64,000 nt of DNA from Bacteroidales bacterium. GTDB taxonomy: Bacteria > Bacteroidota > Bacteroidia > Bacteroidales > UBA932. The notes beneath the pieces are model-generated. The model worked only from the letters and a program-made list of their open reading frames with translations, was not told where the DNA came from and did no database searches. Both the position numbers and the translations under genes were made by a program. How positions within the stretch are numbered: the first letter of the stretch is position 1; each line of letters starts with the position of its first letter. The stretch covers positions 1-64,000 of the forward strand of contig SUYU01000001.1 in NCBI GenBank assembly GCA_015060245.1, written 5' to 3'. This document shows, one piece after another, positions 52,340 to 63,200 of this stretch.

Positions 52340-53194
52340 ATGAGAATTCCTCCTTCTTTATATCATCTGATAGGGAGGGTTCTCCTTTTTATAGCCATTG
52401 AGGCTATCTGTGTTGCCATGGTCATAAACAGCGGCACCATTCAGCAGTATAAGGTTGTGGGGGAGTTGCGCAATCTCCAGAGTATCTTCTGGAGGGCAGG
52501 AAACAGCATGAGGGAGTACTCCATGCTGAGGCAGATCAACAAAGAGGTATCGCTGCAGAATATGCACCTTCTGGATGAGAACACAAGACTACGTGAACAG
52601 ATTGAAACCCTTACCTCCTCTTCAGTTACAGATTCGCTCGCTGCCACCTATTCGCAGGAGCATCCCCATTTTGAGTACAACTGGGCCAAGGTCATAAAGA
52701 ACACTTTAAATTCCCAGCATAACTTCATTATCCTCAACAAGGGCAGCAAGGATGGCATCATGGTGGATATGGGTGTGATCACACCTACCGGAGTCATAGG
52801 TATAGTAAGGGCTGTAGGCAGACATAACGCCTATGTTCTCTCTTTCCTCAACAACAAGCAGCAGATAAGTGCAAAAATAGGCAAAGGAGACTCTTTTACC
52901 TTCGGACAACTTGCCTGGGACGGCAAGGACATGAGATATGCCTATCTCAACGAGATTCCGCAACATGTGGATGCTATCCCCGGCGATACCATCTACACAA
53001 GCGGCTACTCCTCCTTCTTTCCTCCTGACATCCCTTTGGGAATTGCCCAGGAGTCGAAGGTCGTGAACGGAATGCACCGCTCGGTGAAGGTAAAACTGCT
53101 TCAAGACTTCAGCAGACTCAACAATGTATTTGTGGTCAAGAACAACTACCATAAGGAGACCGACAGTTTATCAACATTTACAGCAGTGGAATGA
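52340..53194 (+). CDS. mreC: Rod shape-determining protein MreC, 284 aa
   Basis: Periplasmic scaffold joining MreB with PBP2 and RodA. One N-terminal membrane helix (about 10-30), a coiled-coil region (about 50-100: MLRQINKEVSLQN to IETLT) and a beta-rich C-terminal domain with the signature VITPTGVIGIVRAVG and GDTIYTSGYSSFFPPDIPLGI. It is shorter than proteobacterial MreC but within the Bacteroidetes range. It overlaps mreD by 4 bases (ATGA), which suggests translational coupling. Confidence 0.95.
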   Translation: MRIPPSLYHLIGRVLLFIAIEAICVAMVINSGTIQQYKVVGELRNLQSIFWRAGNSMREYSMLRQINKEVSLQNMHLLDENTRLREQIETLTSSSVTDSLAATYSQEHPHFEYNWAKVIKNTLNSQHNFIILNKGSKDGIMVDMGVITPTGVIGIVRAVGRHNAYVLSFLNNKQQISAKIGKGDSFTFGQLAWDGKDMRYAYLNEIPQHVDAIPGDTIYTSGYSSFFPPDIPLGIAQESKVVNGMHRSVKVKLLQDFSRLNNVFVVKNNYHKETDSLSTFTAVE

Positions 53195-53706
53195 ACAACT
53201 TGAAATACATAACATTAGGAGTATTCCTAATACTTATACAAATACTCATCAGCGGCTATATAAACATATGGCCCGTGCTCTACATTGCTGTATTTCCGTT
53301 TGTGATAATAATACTTCCACAACAGATAAACAAATTTCTGCTGCTGGTTTTGGCTGCCCTGCTGGGCCTTGCCGTAGATTTCATTTCAGACGGGATTCCG
53401 GGACTGAATGCCGCAGCCGCAACAGCCCTTGCCTTTTTCAAGGACCCTATACTCAGGCTTACCGTGAGCAAGACATCGCTTGACAATCTGTCGGGAGTGA
53501 CTGAATATGCTCTCGGCTCCTCAAAGTTCATACTCTACACGGTTCTATTGTACTCTGTATTCTTTCTCTTTTACATGGGACTTGACTCAATAGGGTATTA
53601 CACTTTTGGATACACCGTACTGAGATTCTCTGTAAACATTGTTGTAAACACAATCATAACAGTTCTCTTTGGCAAGGCGCTTGCCAAACAACTGTTCTTC
53701 AAATAA
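53191..53706 (+). CDS. mreD: Rod shape-determining membrane protein MreD, 171 aa
   Basis: Small polytopic inner-membrane protein with about five hydrophobic helices; it contains the usual GLAVDFISDGIPGLNAAA stretch. It overlaps mreC by four bases and ends 19 bases before the chosen mrdA start. It is recognised mainly by position, size and hydrophobicity; the family is poorly conserved. Confidence 0.88.
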   Translation: MNNLKYITLGVFLILIQILISGYINIWPVLYIAVFPFVIIILPQQINKFLLLVLAALLGLAVDFISDGIPGLNAAAATALAFFKDPILRLTVSKTSLDNLSGVTEYALGSSKFILYTVLLYSVFFLFYMGLDSIGYYTFGYTVLRFSVNIVVNTIITVLFGKALAKQLFFK

Positions 53707-53725
53707 TCTGCATTGGAGGCCTGGT

Positions 53726-55561
53726 ATGGAGAGAAAAAATTTTCTTATAGCCGGAGTTGTGATTGTTGGTCTGCTGCTGATCATACAACTATTCAATCTG
53801 CAGATACTCAACGAGGAGTATAAGATTACGGCCGAAAACAACGCTTATAAATACATTACCCGCTACCCCGTCAGGGGCCTGATCCTCGACCGCAACAACA
53901 ATATACTTGTAGGCAACAAGAATACATACGACATTCTCATTACCCCCATTGAGGTCAAGGAGTTTGACACTCTTGCCCTTTGCCGTATCTTCTCGCTCGA
54001 AATTGAGACCGTAAGGGAGAAACTCAAGGAGTACCGGAAGAACAGAAGAAGAATAGGCTACCAGACAATAACATTCATAAAACAGGTTTCCAGCGCACAA
54101 TACAGCATATTTGCCGAACAAGCCTACAAGTTTCCCGGATTCAGCGGACTGCCCCGGACATCACGAAACTACCCGTTCAATGCCGGAGCCAACCTCTTTG
54201 GATACCTCACTGAGGTTGACAACAACTTCCTGAGCAAGAATCCCGAGTACAAGCGCGGCGACTATGTCGGAGCCAGCGGTCTGGAACTGGCCTATGAAGA
54301 TGTCCTCAAAGGGCATAAGGGCTACAGCATCCTTTTGAGGGATGTACACAACAGGATACAGTCAAGTTTTGCCGACGGCAAATATGACGTGGATGCCATC
54401 CCTGGCAAAGATATAATAGCCACCATTGACGGCCACCTTCAGCAATATGGAGAACAACTGATGCAGAACAAAGTTGGAAGCCTTGTTGCCATAGAGCCCT
54501 CCACTGGAGAGATTCTGGCAATCGTCTCAAGTCCGGGAATTGACATAGACAAACTTGCCAACATCAACAAATATTATCAGGAGATAATCAGCGACCCGTA
54601 CAAGCCCATGTTCAACAGGGCAGTAATGTCGGCCTATCCCCCAGGGTCTGTATTCAAACTTGTAAACGGACTCATCGGACTGCAGGAGGGCGTGATTACA
54701 CCACAGACCCGCTATCCTTGCAATATGGGTTACGCCTACTCTCCTACACGCAAATTGGGATGCCACGCTCATCCCTCCCCGCTTGATTTGACACACTCAA
54801 TAATGATGTCCTGCAATGCCTACTACTGCAGTGTATTCAAGGCCATAATTGAGAACAAAAAATACAAAAACATCTACGACTCATTCAACCACTGGAAAGA
54901 GATGGTGGAGAGTTTCGGTTTCGGGCACAAACTTGGCAGTGATTTTCCGGCAGAACTTGGCGGCACACTTCCTACTACCGACACGTATGACAGAATCCAC
55001 GGCAAGAACCGCTGGAGAGCCCTCTCAATGATTTCGCTCTCCATTGGACAGGGTGAGATTGGAGCCACTCCCCTACACCTTGCCAACCTTGCAGCAACAA
55101 TTGCAAACAGAGGCTACTACTATATTCCCCACATGGTAAAGGACTCTCCCGACACTACAATAGACAACAGGTTCAAGGAGCGGCAGTACACCATGGTAAA
55201 ACCCGAATACTTCAACGATGTAATTGACGGTATGTACCTGGCCGTAAATGCCCCTGCCGGAACAGGAGGAACAGCATCAAGAGCAAGGATAGAGGGTCTG
55301 GATATCTGCGGCAAGACCGGAACAGCCCAAAACCCCCACGGTAAAGACCACGCTGTATTCATCTGCTTTGCCCCCAGGGAGAATCCTAAAATTGCCGTAG
55401 CGGCATATATTGAGAATGCCGGTTTTGGAGGAACCTGGGCCGCGCCTATAGCATCACTGCTCGTAGAAAAATATATAAACGGCACCATCACCCGCGAGGA
55501 CCTTGAAAAGGAGGTTCTTGGATGGGACCTCATGCAAAATGTCCGTGTTAAGGGCAAATAA
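53726..55561 (+). CDS. mrdA: Penicillin-binding protein 2 (elongasome transpeptidase), 611 aa
   Basis: Class B PBP of the rod system. The start MERKNF at 53726 has GGAGG upstream and avoids overlap with mreD; the frame is open 19 codons further up. One membrane helix (about 6-24) is followed by the dimerisation domain (RGLILDRNNNILVGN), then the transpeptidase: S308-V-F-K311 (SxxK), SCN (SxN) and KTGTAQ (KTG). Length is normal (about 600-630). It has 14 bases to rodA. Confidence 0.95.
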   Translation: MERKNFLIAGVVIVGLLLIIQLFNLQILNEEYKITAENNAYKYITRYPVRGLILDRNNNILVGNKNTYDILITPIEVKEFDTLALCRIFSLEIETVREKLKEYRKNRRRIGYQTITFIKQVSSAQYSIFAEQAYKFPGFSGLPRTSRNYPFNAGANLFGYLTEVDNNFLSKNPEYKRGDYVGASGLELAYEDVLKGHKGYSILLRDVHNRIQSSFADGKYDVDAIPGKDIIATIDGHLQQYGEQLMQNKVGSLVAIEPSTGEILAIVSSPGIDIDKLANINKYYQEIISDPYKPMFNRAVMSAYPPGSVFKLVNGLIGLQEGVITPQTRYPCNMGYAYSPTRKLGCHAHPSPLDLTHSIMMSCNAYYCSVFKAIIENKKYKNIYDSFNHWKEMVESFGFGHKLGSDFPAELGGTLPTTDTYDRIHGKNRWRALSMISLSIGQGEIGATPLHLANLAATIANRGYYYIPHMVKDSPDTTIDNRFKERQYTMVKPEYFNDVIDGMYLAVNAPAGTGGTASRARIEGLDICGKTGTAQNPHGKDHAVFICFAPRENPKIAVAAYIENAGFGGTWAAPIASLLVEKYINGTITREDLEKEVLGWDLMQNVRVKGK

Positions 55562-55575
55562 GTGTAAATGCAAAT

Positions 55576-57006
55576 ATGGGATTGGACAACAACATATATA
55601 AAAAACTTGACTGGTGGCTCATACTCTGCTACTTCATACTCGTCATTACCGGGTGGTTCAATATATATTCGGCCATCTACAATGAGGAGCACAGTTCCAT
55701 TTTTGACTTCAGCCAACGCTATGGAATGCAGTTTGTGTGGATTGTCACTTCTCTTGTGCTAGGAGCAGTCATCATATTTTTCATCAATCCCAAAGCATAC
55801 AGCGTACTCTCGCCATTAATATACCTCTTTGTGGTAATGCTGCTCTTTGCCGTAATCTTTATGGGCAGAGAGATCAATGGGTCAAAATCTTGGTTTGTAA
55901 TCGGTCCTGTGCGCTTTCAGCCTGCAGAGATCTCCAAAATAAGTACAGCCCTCTTCCTCTCGTATGTCATGAGCCGCTACGGTTTCAAACTGGGCAGGCT
56001 TAAGGATGCTGTAAAAATTGGCGCAATACTGCTGGTTCCCATGCTCTTTATAATAATGGAGAAAGAGACCGGTTCTGCGCTGGTATATCTTGGATTTGTA
56101 TTCATGCTTTACAGAGAGGGACTGAACGGGTGGCTGCTTGCCTTCGGATTCCTGGCAATATTTCTCTTTGTAACCGCACTTGCTTTCTCCCCTTATGTGG
56201 CAATAATATGCCTCTTTGCCCTTTTATCCATCCTCAACGGTATCTTCAGCAGGCAACTTGCCAAACATATAGGAATTACCGCAATTCTTGTGACATTCCT
56301 GGCATTCCTTCCAAAAATACTGGCACTTGAGATTTTTGACTTCATTCCCGAAACAGGTCTGGAGTATTGGGCATTGGGATTGATGGTTCCCCTTATAGCG
56401 GTTACTCTGGTAAAGGCATACAAAAAAAAGATGGCACATGTAAAGAGAATAGCGGCATGCTTCTTCATTTCTGTGCTGTTCATCTTTTCTGTAGACTTCA
56501 TCTTCAACAACATACTCCAGCCCCACCAACGCGCAAGAATTGAGAATCTGCTTGGAATTGAGGAGGATCTTCAGGGTGCCGGCTACAATGTACACCAATC
56601 GAAGATTGCCATTGGATCTGGCGGATTTGCCGGTAAAGGCTTTCTTGAAGGTACCCAGACAAAGTTCAATTTTGTGCCTGAACAGAGTACAGATTTCATT
56701 TTCTGTACTATTGGAGAAGAGCACGGCTTTATAGGTTCAGTCTTTATCATAGGCCTCTACATGTTCCTGATAATAAGGCTCATCATCCTCAGCGAAAGGC
56801 AAAAGGACAGTTTCAACCGTATTTACGGCTACTGCGTCGCCTGCTGCTTCTTCATGCACTTCTTCATAAATATCGGAATGACAATGGGCCTCATGCCCGT
56901 CATAGGTATTCCACTTCCTTTCCTCAGTTACGGAGGCTCATCACTCTGGAGTTTTACAATTCTCCTTGCCATATTCCTCCGTCTTGACCTTGAACGGTGG
57001 ACATGA
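55576..57006 (+). CDS. rodA: RodA, SEDS-family peptidoglycan glycosyltransferase, 476 aa
   Basis: Polytopic inner-membrane polymerase partner of PBP2, with about ten hydrophobic segments. SEDS signatures are GPVRFQPAEISKISTALFL (about 110-128), a central acidic/cytoplasmic part, and the C-terminal GLMPVIGIPLPFLSYGGSS. It is about 60-100 residues longer than E. coli RodA because of an added middle region (about 240-320), common in Bacteroidetes. Last gene of the plus-strand operon, converging on fabF. Confidence 0.95.
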   Translation: MGLDNNIYKKLDWWLILCYFILVITGWFNIYSAIYNEEHSSIFDFSQRYGMQFVWIVTSLVLGAVIIFFINPKAYSVLSPLIYLFVVMLLFAVIFMGREINGSKSWFVIGPVRFQPAEISKISTALFLSYVMSRYGFKLGRLKDAVKIGAILLVPMLFIIMEKETGSALVYLGFVFMLYREGLNGWLLAFGFLAIFLFVTALAFSPYVAIICLFALLSILNGIFSRQLAKHIGITAILVTFLAFLPKILALEIFDFIPETGLEYWALGLMVPLIAVTLVKAYKKKMAHVKRIAACFFISVLFIFSVDFIFNNILQPHQRARIENLLGIEEDLQGAGYNVHQSKIAIGSGGFAGKGFLEGTQTKFNFVPEQSTDFIFCTIGEEHGFIGSVFIIGLYMFLIIRLIILSERQKDSFNRIYGYCVACCFFMHFFINIGMTMGLMPVIGIPLPFLSYGGSSLWSFTILLAIFLRLDLERWT

Positions 57007-57010
57007 TTCC

Positions 57011-57021
57011 CTTCCCGACAG
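57011..57021 (+). repeat. Copy of the dispersed word CTTCCCGACAG in the rodA-fabF spacer
   Basis: Exact 11-base copy, 5 bases after the rodA stop. One of seven copies in the window (see findings). Confidence 0.6.
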
Positions 57022-57052
57022 AAAACCGCATACAATAATAGGGGCAATTTTG

Positions 57053-57083
57053 CCAAAAAAAAGAGGCAGCCACAGCCACCTCT
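57053..57083 (-). terminator. Intrinsic terminator of the acpP-fabF unit
   Basis: On the minus strand AGAGGTGGC pairs with GGCTGCCTCT (57062-57083, including two G-T pairs), then a run of eight T residues (57054-57061). It is 58 bases after the fabF stop at 57141. Confidence 0.8.
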
Positions 57084-57140
57084 AATCCATTACTAAGAAG
57101 GGCACCCCCCTCTTGAACCGTCTGATGGCCGGAGCCACCG

Positions 57141-58394
57141 TTATTTTACCTTCTTAAAGACTAAACAAGAGTTATGTCCGCCAAAACCGAACGTATTGTT
57201 CATAGCGACATTAACCTCTCTCTCCTGCGCCTTGTTGAGAGTAAGATTCAAATTGTAATCAATGTCAGGATCAGGAGTCTCAAAATTGATTGTTGGAGGT
57301 ACAATGCTGTTGCACATTGCATCAATACATGCAAGCGACTCAATTGCTCCCGCACCACCCAACAAGTGACCGGTCATTGATTTTGTTGAACTGATATTCA
57401 ACTTGTAAGCGTGCTCACCAAACAATTCCTTGATAGCCTTAAGTTCGGCTATATCGCCAAGAGGTGTAGATGTTCCATGAACATTGATATAATCAACATC
57501 TTCCGGTTTCATGCCGGCCTCTTGCAATGCCAATCTCATTGCCTGGATTGCACCATGTCCCTCCGGATGAGGTGCTGTAATATGATGAGCATCTGCAGTC
57601 TCACCGGAACCGGCTACTTCTGCATAGATTTTAGCGCCACGCGCAACTGCATGCTCATACTCCTCAAATACAAGAATGCCGGCACCCTCTCCCATAACAA
57701 AACCGTCACGGTTCTTGTCAAAAGGTCTGCTGGCCTTCGAGTACTCTTCATTGTTTGTAGAGAGTGCTTGCGCAGAATTGAAGCCTCCCACACTTGGAAT
57801 GGTGATTCCTGCCTCAGCGCCACCAGTCACTATTACATCCGCTTTGCCCAACCTTATGAGGTCAAAAGCATTGCACATTGCATGTGACGATGATGCACAT
57901 GCCGATACGGTAGCATAGTTGGGACCCATAAAACCATACTTGATGGAGATATATCCCGCTGCCATATCAGGAATCATCTTTGGAATCAAAAATGGGTTAA
58001 AGCGAGGTACATATTTGCCCTCACAATAACCCATAATCTCTTGGGTAAGAGTCTCAATGCCACCGATACCGGAGCCAATGACAACACCAACCCTGTCTTT
58101 GTCAATTTTTTCAAGATCCATTTTGGAGTCTTCAATTGCCTGATCTGCAGCCACTACTGCGAACTGGCAGAATCTGTCCAATTTTCTGGCCTCCTTGCGG
58201 TCAATGCCGCATTTTACAGGATCAAAATCTTTTACCTCACAAGCAAACTTAGTCTTAAAAAGGGATGCATCAAATCTGGTGATAGGACCCGCTCCGCTAA
58301 CTCCGTCATTAAGGTTTTTAAAATACTCCTCAACATTGTTGCCCAACGGATTAACAGTTCCTAATCCGGTTATTACAACTCTTTTTAATTCCAT
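57141..58394 (-). CDS. fabF: Beta-ketoacyl-ACP synthase II, 417 aa
   Basis: Condensing enzyme of fatty-acid elongation. The Cys-His-His triad is visible: C166 in ATVSACASSS, H306 in NVHGTSTPLGD, H343 in SMTGHLLGGAGA. The N-terminus RRVVITGLGTVNPLGN-type start (here KRVVITGLG) is the family's. Length is typical (about 415). It follows acpP by 15 bases, as in many Bacteroidetes. Confidence 0.97.
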   Translation of the reverse strand: MELKRVVITGLGTVNPLGNNVEEYFKNLNDGVSGAGPITRFDASLFKTKFACEVKDFDPVKCGIDRKEARKLDRFCQFAVVAADQAIEDSKMDLEKIDKDRVGVVIGSGIGGIETLTQEIMGYCEGKYVPRFNPFLIPKMIPDMAAGYISIKYGFMGPNYATVSACASSSHAMCNAFDLIRLGKADVIVTGGAEAGITIPSVGGFNSAQALSTNNEEYSKASRPFDKNRDGFVMGEGAGILVFEEYEHAVARGAKIYAEVAGSGETADAHHITAPHPEGHGAIQAMRLALQEAGMKPEDVDYINVHGTSTPLGDIAELKAIKELFGEHAYKLNISSTKSMTGHLLGGAGAIESLACIDAMCNSIVPPTINFETPDPDIDYNLNLTLNKAQEREVNVAMNNTFGFGGHNSCLVFKKVK

Positions 58395-58409
58395 TCTACT
58401 TATAGATAA

Positions 58410-58646
58410 TTATTTCTGGTTAGCCTCAATAAAAGAAATAGCATCGCCTACAGTAGCGATCTTCTCAGCAGCCTCATCAGGAATAGTGATTTCGAATGCT
58501 TTCTCAAACTCCATGATCAACTCAACTGTATCAAGAGAGTCTGCTCCCAAATCTTTTGTAAAACTTGCCTCTGGAGTAACCTCTGCTGCATCAACGCCCA
58601 ATTTGTCAACGATGATCTCTTTAACTTTAGAAGTAATGTCTGCCAT
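58410..58646 (-). CDS. acpP: Acyl carrier protein, 78 aa
   Basis: Carries acyl chains on phosphopantetheine. The modification site S37 is in the canonical GADSLD (DSL) motif; the protein is small and very acidic, as expected. It is the first gene of acpP-fabF with a well-formed promoter at 58712-58741. Confidence 0.97.
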   Translation of the reverse strand: MADITSKVKEIIVDKLGVDAAEVTPEASFTKDLGADSLDTVELIMEFEKAFEITIPDEAAEKIATVGDAISFIEANQK

Positions 58647-58711
58647 AATTGTAAAAATTAATTAATAAGTTTATAAATTTTAGTAATACTATATATCCAA
58701 AATAAACGTGG

Positions 58712-58741
58712 CAAAGTTAATAAACTTTTTTAATAAATCAA
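58712..58741 (-). promoter_or_regulatory. Promoter of acpP-fabF
   Basis: Minus-strand TAACTTTG (58712-58719) with TTG (58739-58741, within TTTTTGATT) exactly 19 bases upstream. Both boxes fit. The leader before the acpP ATG is about 60 bases. Confidence 0.7.
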
Positions 58742-58753
58742 AAAGTAGTATTA

Positions 58754-60205
58754 TTAGCGGCCCCCACCCAATGCGCTATATAGTGTAATTATTCCCTGTG
58801 CTACTGCCAGTTTGTTTGCCGATTCCGACAACTGGGCCGCAAGATAGGACTGTTGCGCTGTAAGAACCTCCAGATATGTCAAATGCCCGTAATCCATCAT
58901 ATGCTGGGTATCTTCAACTGCTTTAGCCAGTAATTTTGTCTGTTCCGCAAAAACTGACAAGTTTGCGACAGCACTAAAATAGCCTTCAAAAGCATCATTA
59001 ACCTCCTTTCCGGCATTAAGCAAAGAGTACTCAAAATCTATTGCAGCCTGCTCCTGTGCAGCCTTGGCAGCACGAAGTTGGGCTGTAAGTTTGCCTCTTG
59101 CAAACAATGGCTGCGTAAGTGAAGCAACGGCATTTGCCACAAACTCTGCAGGGTTTACAATAACGTCACCAACAAGATTTGTCCAACCCGCAGAACCACT
59201 CAACACAATTGAAGGATAGAACGATGCCCTTGCCTGATTGGTCTGGTAAAACGCCTTGGCCAATGCTGCTTCAGCCATCCTCACATCCGGTCTGTTTGCA
59301 AGAAGTTGAATAGGAATACCCACTTCCATTTTGTCAGGAAGAGTCTGATCTGCCCATGAAGATCTGTCAATCTCTGTATCCGGCACCTCCATAAGGAGCA
59401 ACAAGAGGGCATTTATACTCTTGTTCCTCTGAACTTTCAAATTGCTGACGGATGCTTGTACCGAACGCCATGCAGCCTCTGTTTGGGCAACGGCAATCTC
59501 TGTAGCAAGACCTGCCTCCTTTAGTTCTTTTGTGAGATCCAAACTTCTATGCGAGGTCACTAAACTCTTCAGCGAAATGTCAAGTTGTTCATCAAGTGTA
59601 ATTATCGTATAATACAGGTTAGCAACAGACGATACTATTCTGCACCTTACCGCTTGGGCATACTCACGAGTCTGCTCAAGTGCCATTACTGCACTCCTCT
59701 TCTGGTTTGTAAGTTTTCCAAAAATGTCAATCTCCCATGAGGCAGTCAAAGGCAGGTTGTACGTCTTTGTTACACTTGAATTCATATCAATATATGAGAG
59801 TGTACCTTGCGGGGCGAGTGCAAAATTCGGAAGGTATGACAACCTTGCAGACTTTACCATTGCCTCGGCAGCCTCAACCTGCAGCCTGGCTTTACGCAAA
59901 TCTGCATTGTTTGCCAGTGCGCGCTCTATCAGGATTTGCAACTTGGGATCAGTAAAAAACTCTTTCCACCCAATATCTGCCATATTTGTTATGGAGTCTC
60001 CCATCACAACATTCCCTTTACCCTTCAAATTCAGTAAAGAACTATCTTTAGAGGCAGCATTGAGAAGATTCATATGTGACTGTATATTCTTACCATACAG
60101 ATCCTCCCTTACCTCCTCTTTGGGTTTGTAGCGGTTATAAATGCCACAAGATGCAACCGAAAAGGCTCCGGCAATCAACAATACTATATAATGTAAATTT
60201 TTCAT
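58754..60205 (-). CDS. Outer-membrane efflux lipoprotein (OprM/NodT-type), 483 aa
   Basis: Forms the outer-membrane channel of an RND system. Lipobox VASC (C20), then two repeats of the outer-membrane efflux protein domain, with long helices and the typical LPNFALAPQGTLSYI and NRPDVRMAEAALAKAFYQT segments. Length matches. It is 9 bases after the pump gene, third in an adaptor-pump-channel operon on the minus strand. Confidence 0.93.
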   Translation of the reverse strand: MKNLHYIVLLIAGAFSVASCGIYNRYKPKEEVREDLYGKNIQSHMNLLNAASKDSSLLNLKGKGNVVMGDSITNMADIGWKEFFTDPKLQILIERALANNADLRKARLQVEAAEAMVKSARLSYLPNFALAPQGTLSYIDMNSSVTKTYNLPLTASWEIDIFGKLTNQKRSAVMALEQTREYAQAVRCRIVSSVANLYYTIITLDEQLDISLKSLVTSHRSLDLTKELKEAGLATEIAVAQTEAAWRSVQASVSNLKVQRNKSINALLLLLMEVPDTEIDRSSWADQTLPDKMEVGIPIQLLANRPDVRMAEAALAKAFYQTNQARASFYPSIVLSGSAGWTNLVGDVIVNPAEFVANAVASLTQPLFARGKLTAQLRAAKAAQEQAAIDFEYSLLNAGKEVNDAFEGYFSAVANLSVFAEQTKLLAKAVEDTQHMMDYGHLTYLEVLTAQQSYLAAQLSESANKLAVAQGIITLYSALGGGR

Positions 60206-60214
60206 AACCGTCTT

Positions 60215-63200
60215 CTATTTGGAATTTATCTCTTTTGCAACTGCTCCTTTCTTTCTGTCACTAACTTCGGTAACACCAGGAATTGGCTTTACCCTCTCCT
60301 GAAGGCGTTGGAAGAACATGAAGAACACAGGTACCGTAAACAACAATCCTATTGTTCCTATAATCAATCCGCCAACGGTTCCTGTACTCAAGGCCCTGTT
60401 TCCGTTTGCACCTACGCCAAACGACATCATCAAAGGCAACATACCGAATGCCATTGCCAGTACAGTCATAAGAATAGGGCGAAGACGCGCTTTTGCAGCC
60501 TCAAGGGCAGCCTGCTCCAATGAGAGGCCCTGACGCCTGCGCTCCGCCGCATACTCGGTCATAAGAATTGCAGTCTTTGACAAGAGGCCAATAAGCATGA
60601 TCAGACCAATCTGCATATAAATATTGTTCTCAAGACCAAAAAGACGGGCAAAAATGAAACTTCCCATCAATCCGCATGGAACACTCAAAATAACGGCAAA
60701 CGGCAATATGAAACTCTCGTACAACGCACTTAGAATCAAGAAAATCATAAGTATACAAATCATGAATATCACAACAAGTGCCGCGTTTGACTGTTCGCTC
60801 TCCTCTCTGGTAATTCCTCCAAACTCATAACCGTAACCTCTTGGCAGGCTCTTCTGGGCCTCTGCCCTTACTGCAGCAATCGCCTCGCCGGTACTATATC
60901 CTTCGGCCGGTGTTACACTCACTGATATGGAGTTGAACATATTGAACCTGTTAAGGCCCTCTGCGCCATAAACCTTGGTCAGGGTAACGAACTGGCTCAA
61001 CGGAGCCATCTCTCCTGCAACCTTTACGAAAATATTGTCAAGGGAGGCCTCCTTGGTCCTGTACTCGGGAGCAGCCTGCAACATGACCCTGTATACTTTT
61101 GAGAACCGGTTGAAGTTAGAGACATACTGTCCGCCATAATAGGCTCCCAAAGTACTCAAAATTGCAGACGGTGAAATGCCGGCCCTTTTGCATTTTGCTG
61201 CATCAACCTCAACAAGCCACTGCGGGAAGCGCACATCAAAAGTGGTAAACACTTGGGCCACCGACGGATATTTCCTCAACTCGGCCATATAGTTCTGGGC
61301 TATCTTGAAGAACTCGTTTATATCTCCGCCACTTCTGTCCTGCAATGACAAATCAAGCGAGTTGCCAAGTCCGTAGCCCGGAATCATACCCGGCGACATT
61401 GCAAATATTGTAGCATCCTTCACTCCGGCGGTTCTCGCATATATGTTGCTGATGATGCCGTTTGCATCCATACCGCCCTCGGCTCTGTCGTCCCAATGGG
61501 CAAGTTTTACGATGAATGTACCGTTGTTTGCACCCTGGCCGGCCTGCAGGCCGAATCCCGACACATTTCCGCACATCTCTATTCCAGGAATGTCAACTAT
61601 CAGTTTCTCTATCTCATCCATTATACGCTGGGTGGTCTGTACCGAACTGCCCGGAGCAGTTGTTACACTTACAAACAGCACACCCTGATCCTCCTCAGGC
61701 ACAAGACTGCTCTTGGTTGTTGAAATCAGATATACAAAAACAACGCACGATACAAGCACAACACCCCATGAGAGCCATTTGTTGCGCATGAAGAACCTCA
61801 CGCCATTCTGGTACTTTTCAATAAGTTTATCAAATACCCCGTTGAACCAGTTGCGGAAACGGATCTTGAGTGATTTTTTACCCTCACCCTCCTCCTCATG
61901 AGGACGCAGCAACAGCGCACACAGTGCCGGGCTCAATGTCAATGCATTGATTACCGAAAAACCTACGGCAACTGCCATGGTAAGGCCGAACTGCTTGTAG
62001 AACACGCCTGTTGTTCCGCTCATGAACGAAACCGGAATGAAGACTGCCATAAAGACCAATGATGACGATATTACCGCAGTTCCTATCTCCTTCATTGCAT
62101 CAACACTGGCCTCCAGCGAATTTTTATACCCTTCTTCAAACTTGGCCTGTACCGCCTCCACAACGACTATGGCATCATCCACCACAGTTCCGATTACCAG
62201 AACCAGTGCAAAGAGTGTAATCAGGTTCAAACTGAAACCTATAACCGCAAGGAATGCAAATGTACCGATGAGCGACACAAGAATTCCCACCATAGGAATT
62301 ATTGTTGACCTCAAATCCTGAAGGAAAATGAATACAATAAGAATAACCAATATGATAGCCTCGTAAAGGGTCTTTATAACCTCATGCATGGAGGCATCAA
62401 GGAAGTCATTTGCACTCATCAGTTGTGCAAGTTCAAGTCCCGGAGGCATATCCCTCTTTGCCTCTTCAAGAACCTTGTTTATGCCGTCGTTAACCTGAGT
62501 GGCATTTGACCCCGGAGTCTGGTATACAATACATGTTACACCCGGATGACCCTTTGTGCTGCTCAAGAAACTGTAGGACTCAAGGCCGAGTTCGATATCT
62601 GCAACATCCTTCAGGTAGAGTACGGAGCCGTTGTCAAGAGAGCGTATGACCATATCGCCGAACTCCTCAGGAGTAACCATACGGCCCTTATATTTCATCG
62701 AATATTTGAATGTCTCGTTAGCATCTTCGCCAAACGAACCGGTTGCAGCCTCAATATTCTGTTCCGCAAGAGCCGCTGTTATGTCTGAAGGATTCAATCC
62801 ATACTGCGCCATTACCTCCGGCTTCATCCATATCCTTATACTGTATAATCCCGACAGCGCATTGATCTCACCCACTCCGGTAACGCGCAAGATGCTCGGT
62901 TTTATATTGATATCAAGATAGTTGCCAATAAACTCCAAATCATAACTGTCATCTGGGCTGTAGAGGGTGAACACCTGCAGCATACTGGTCTGCCTCTTTG
63001 CGGTGGTAACACCAATCTGGGTAACCTCCGCCGGTAATTTACCCATGGCCTTGGAGACTCTGTTCTGCACATTGACTGCAGCCATGTCGGGATCTGTTCC
63101 CTGCCTGAAATAGATCGTAACGCTCGCTGTACCCGCATTGGTGGCAGATGAGGTCATGTATGTCATGTTCTCTACGCCATTGATTGCCTCCTCAAGCGGG

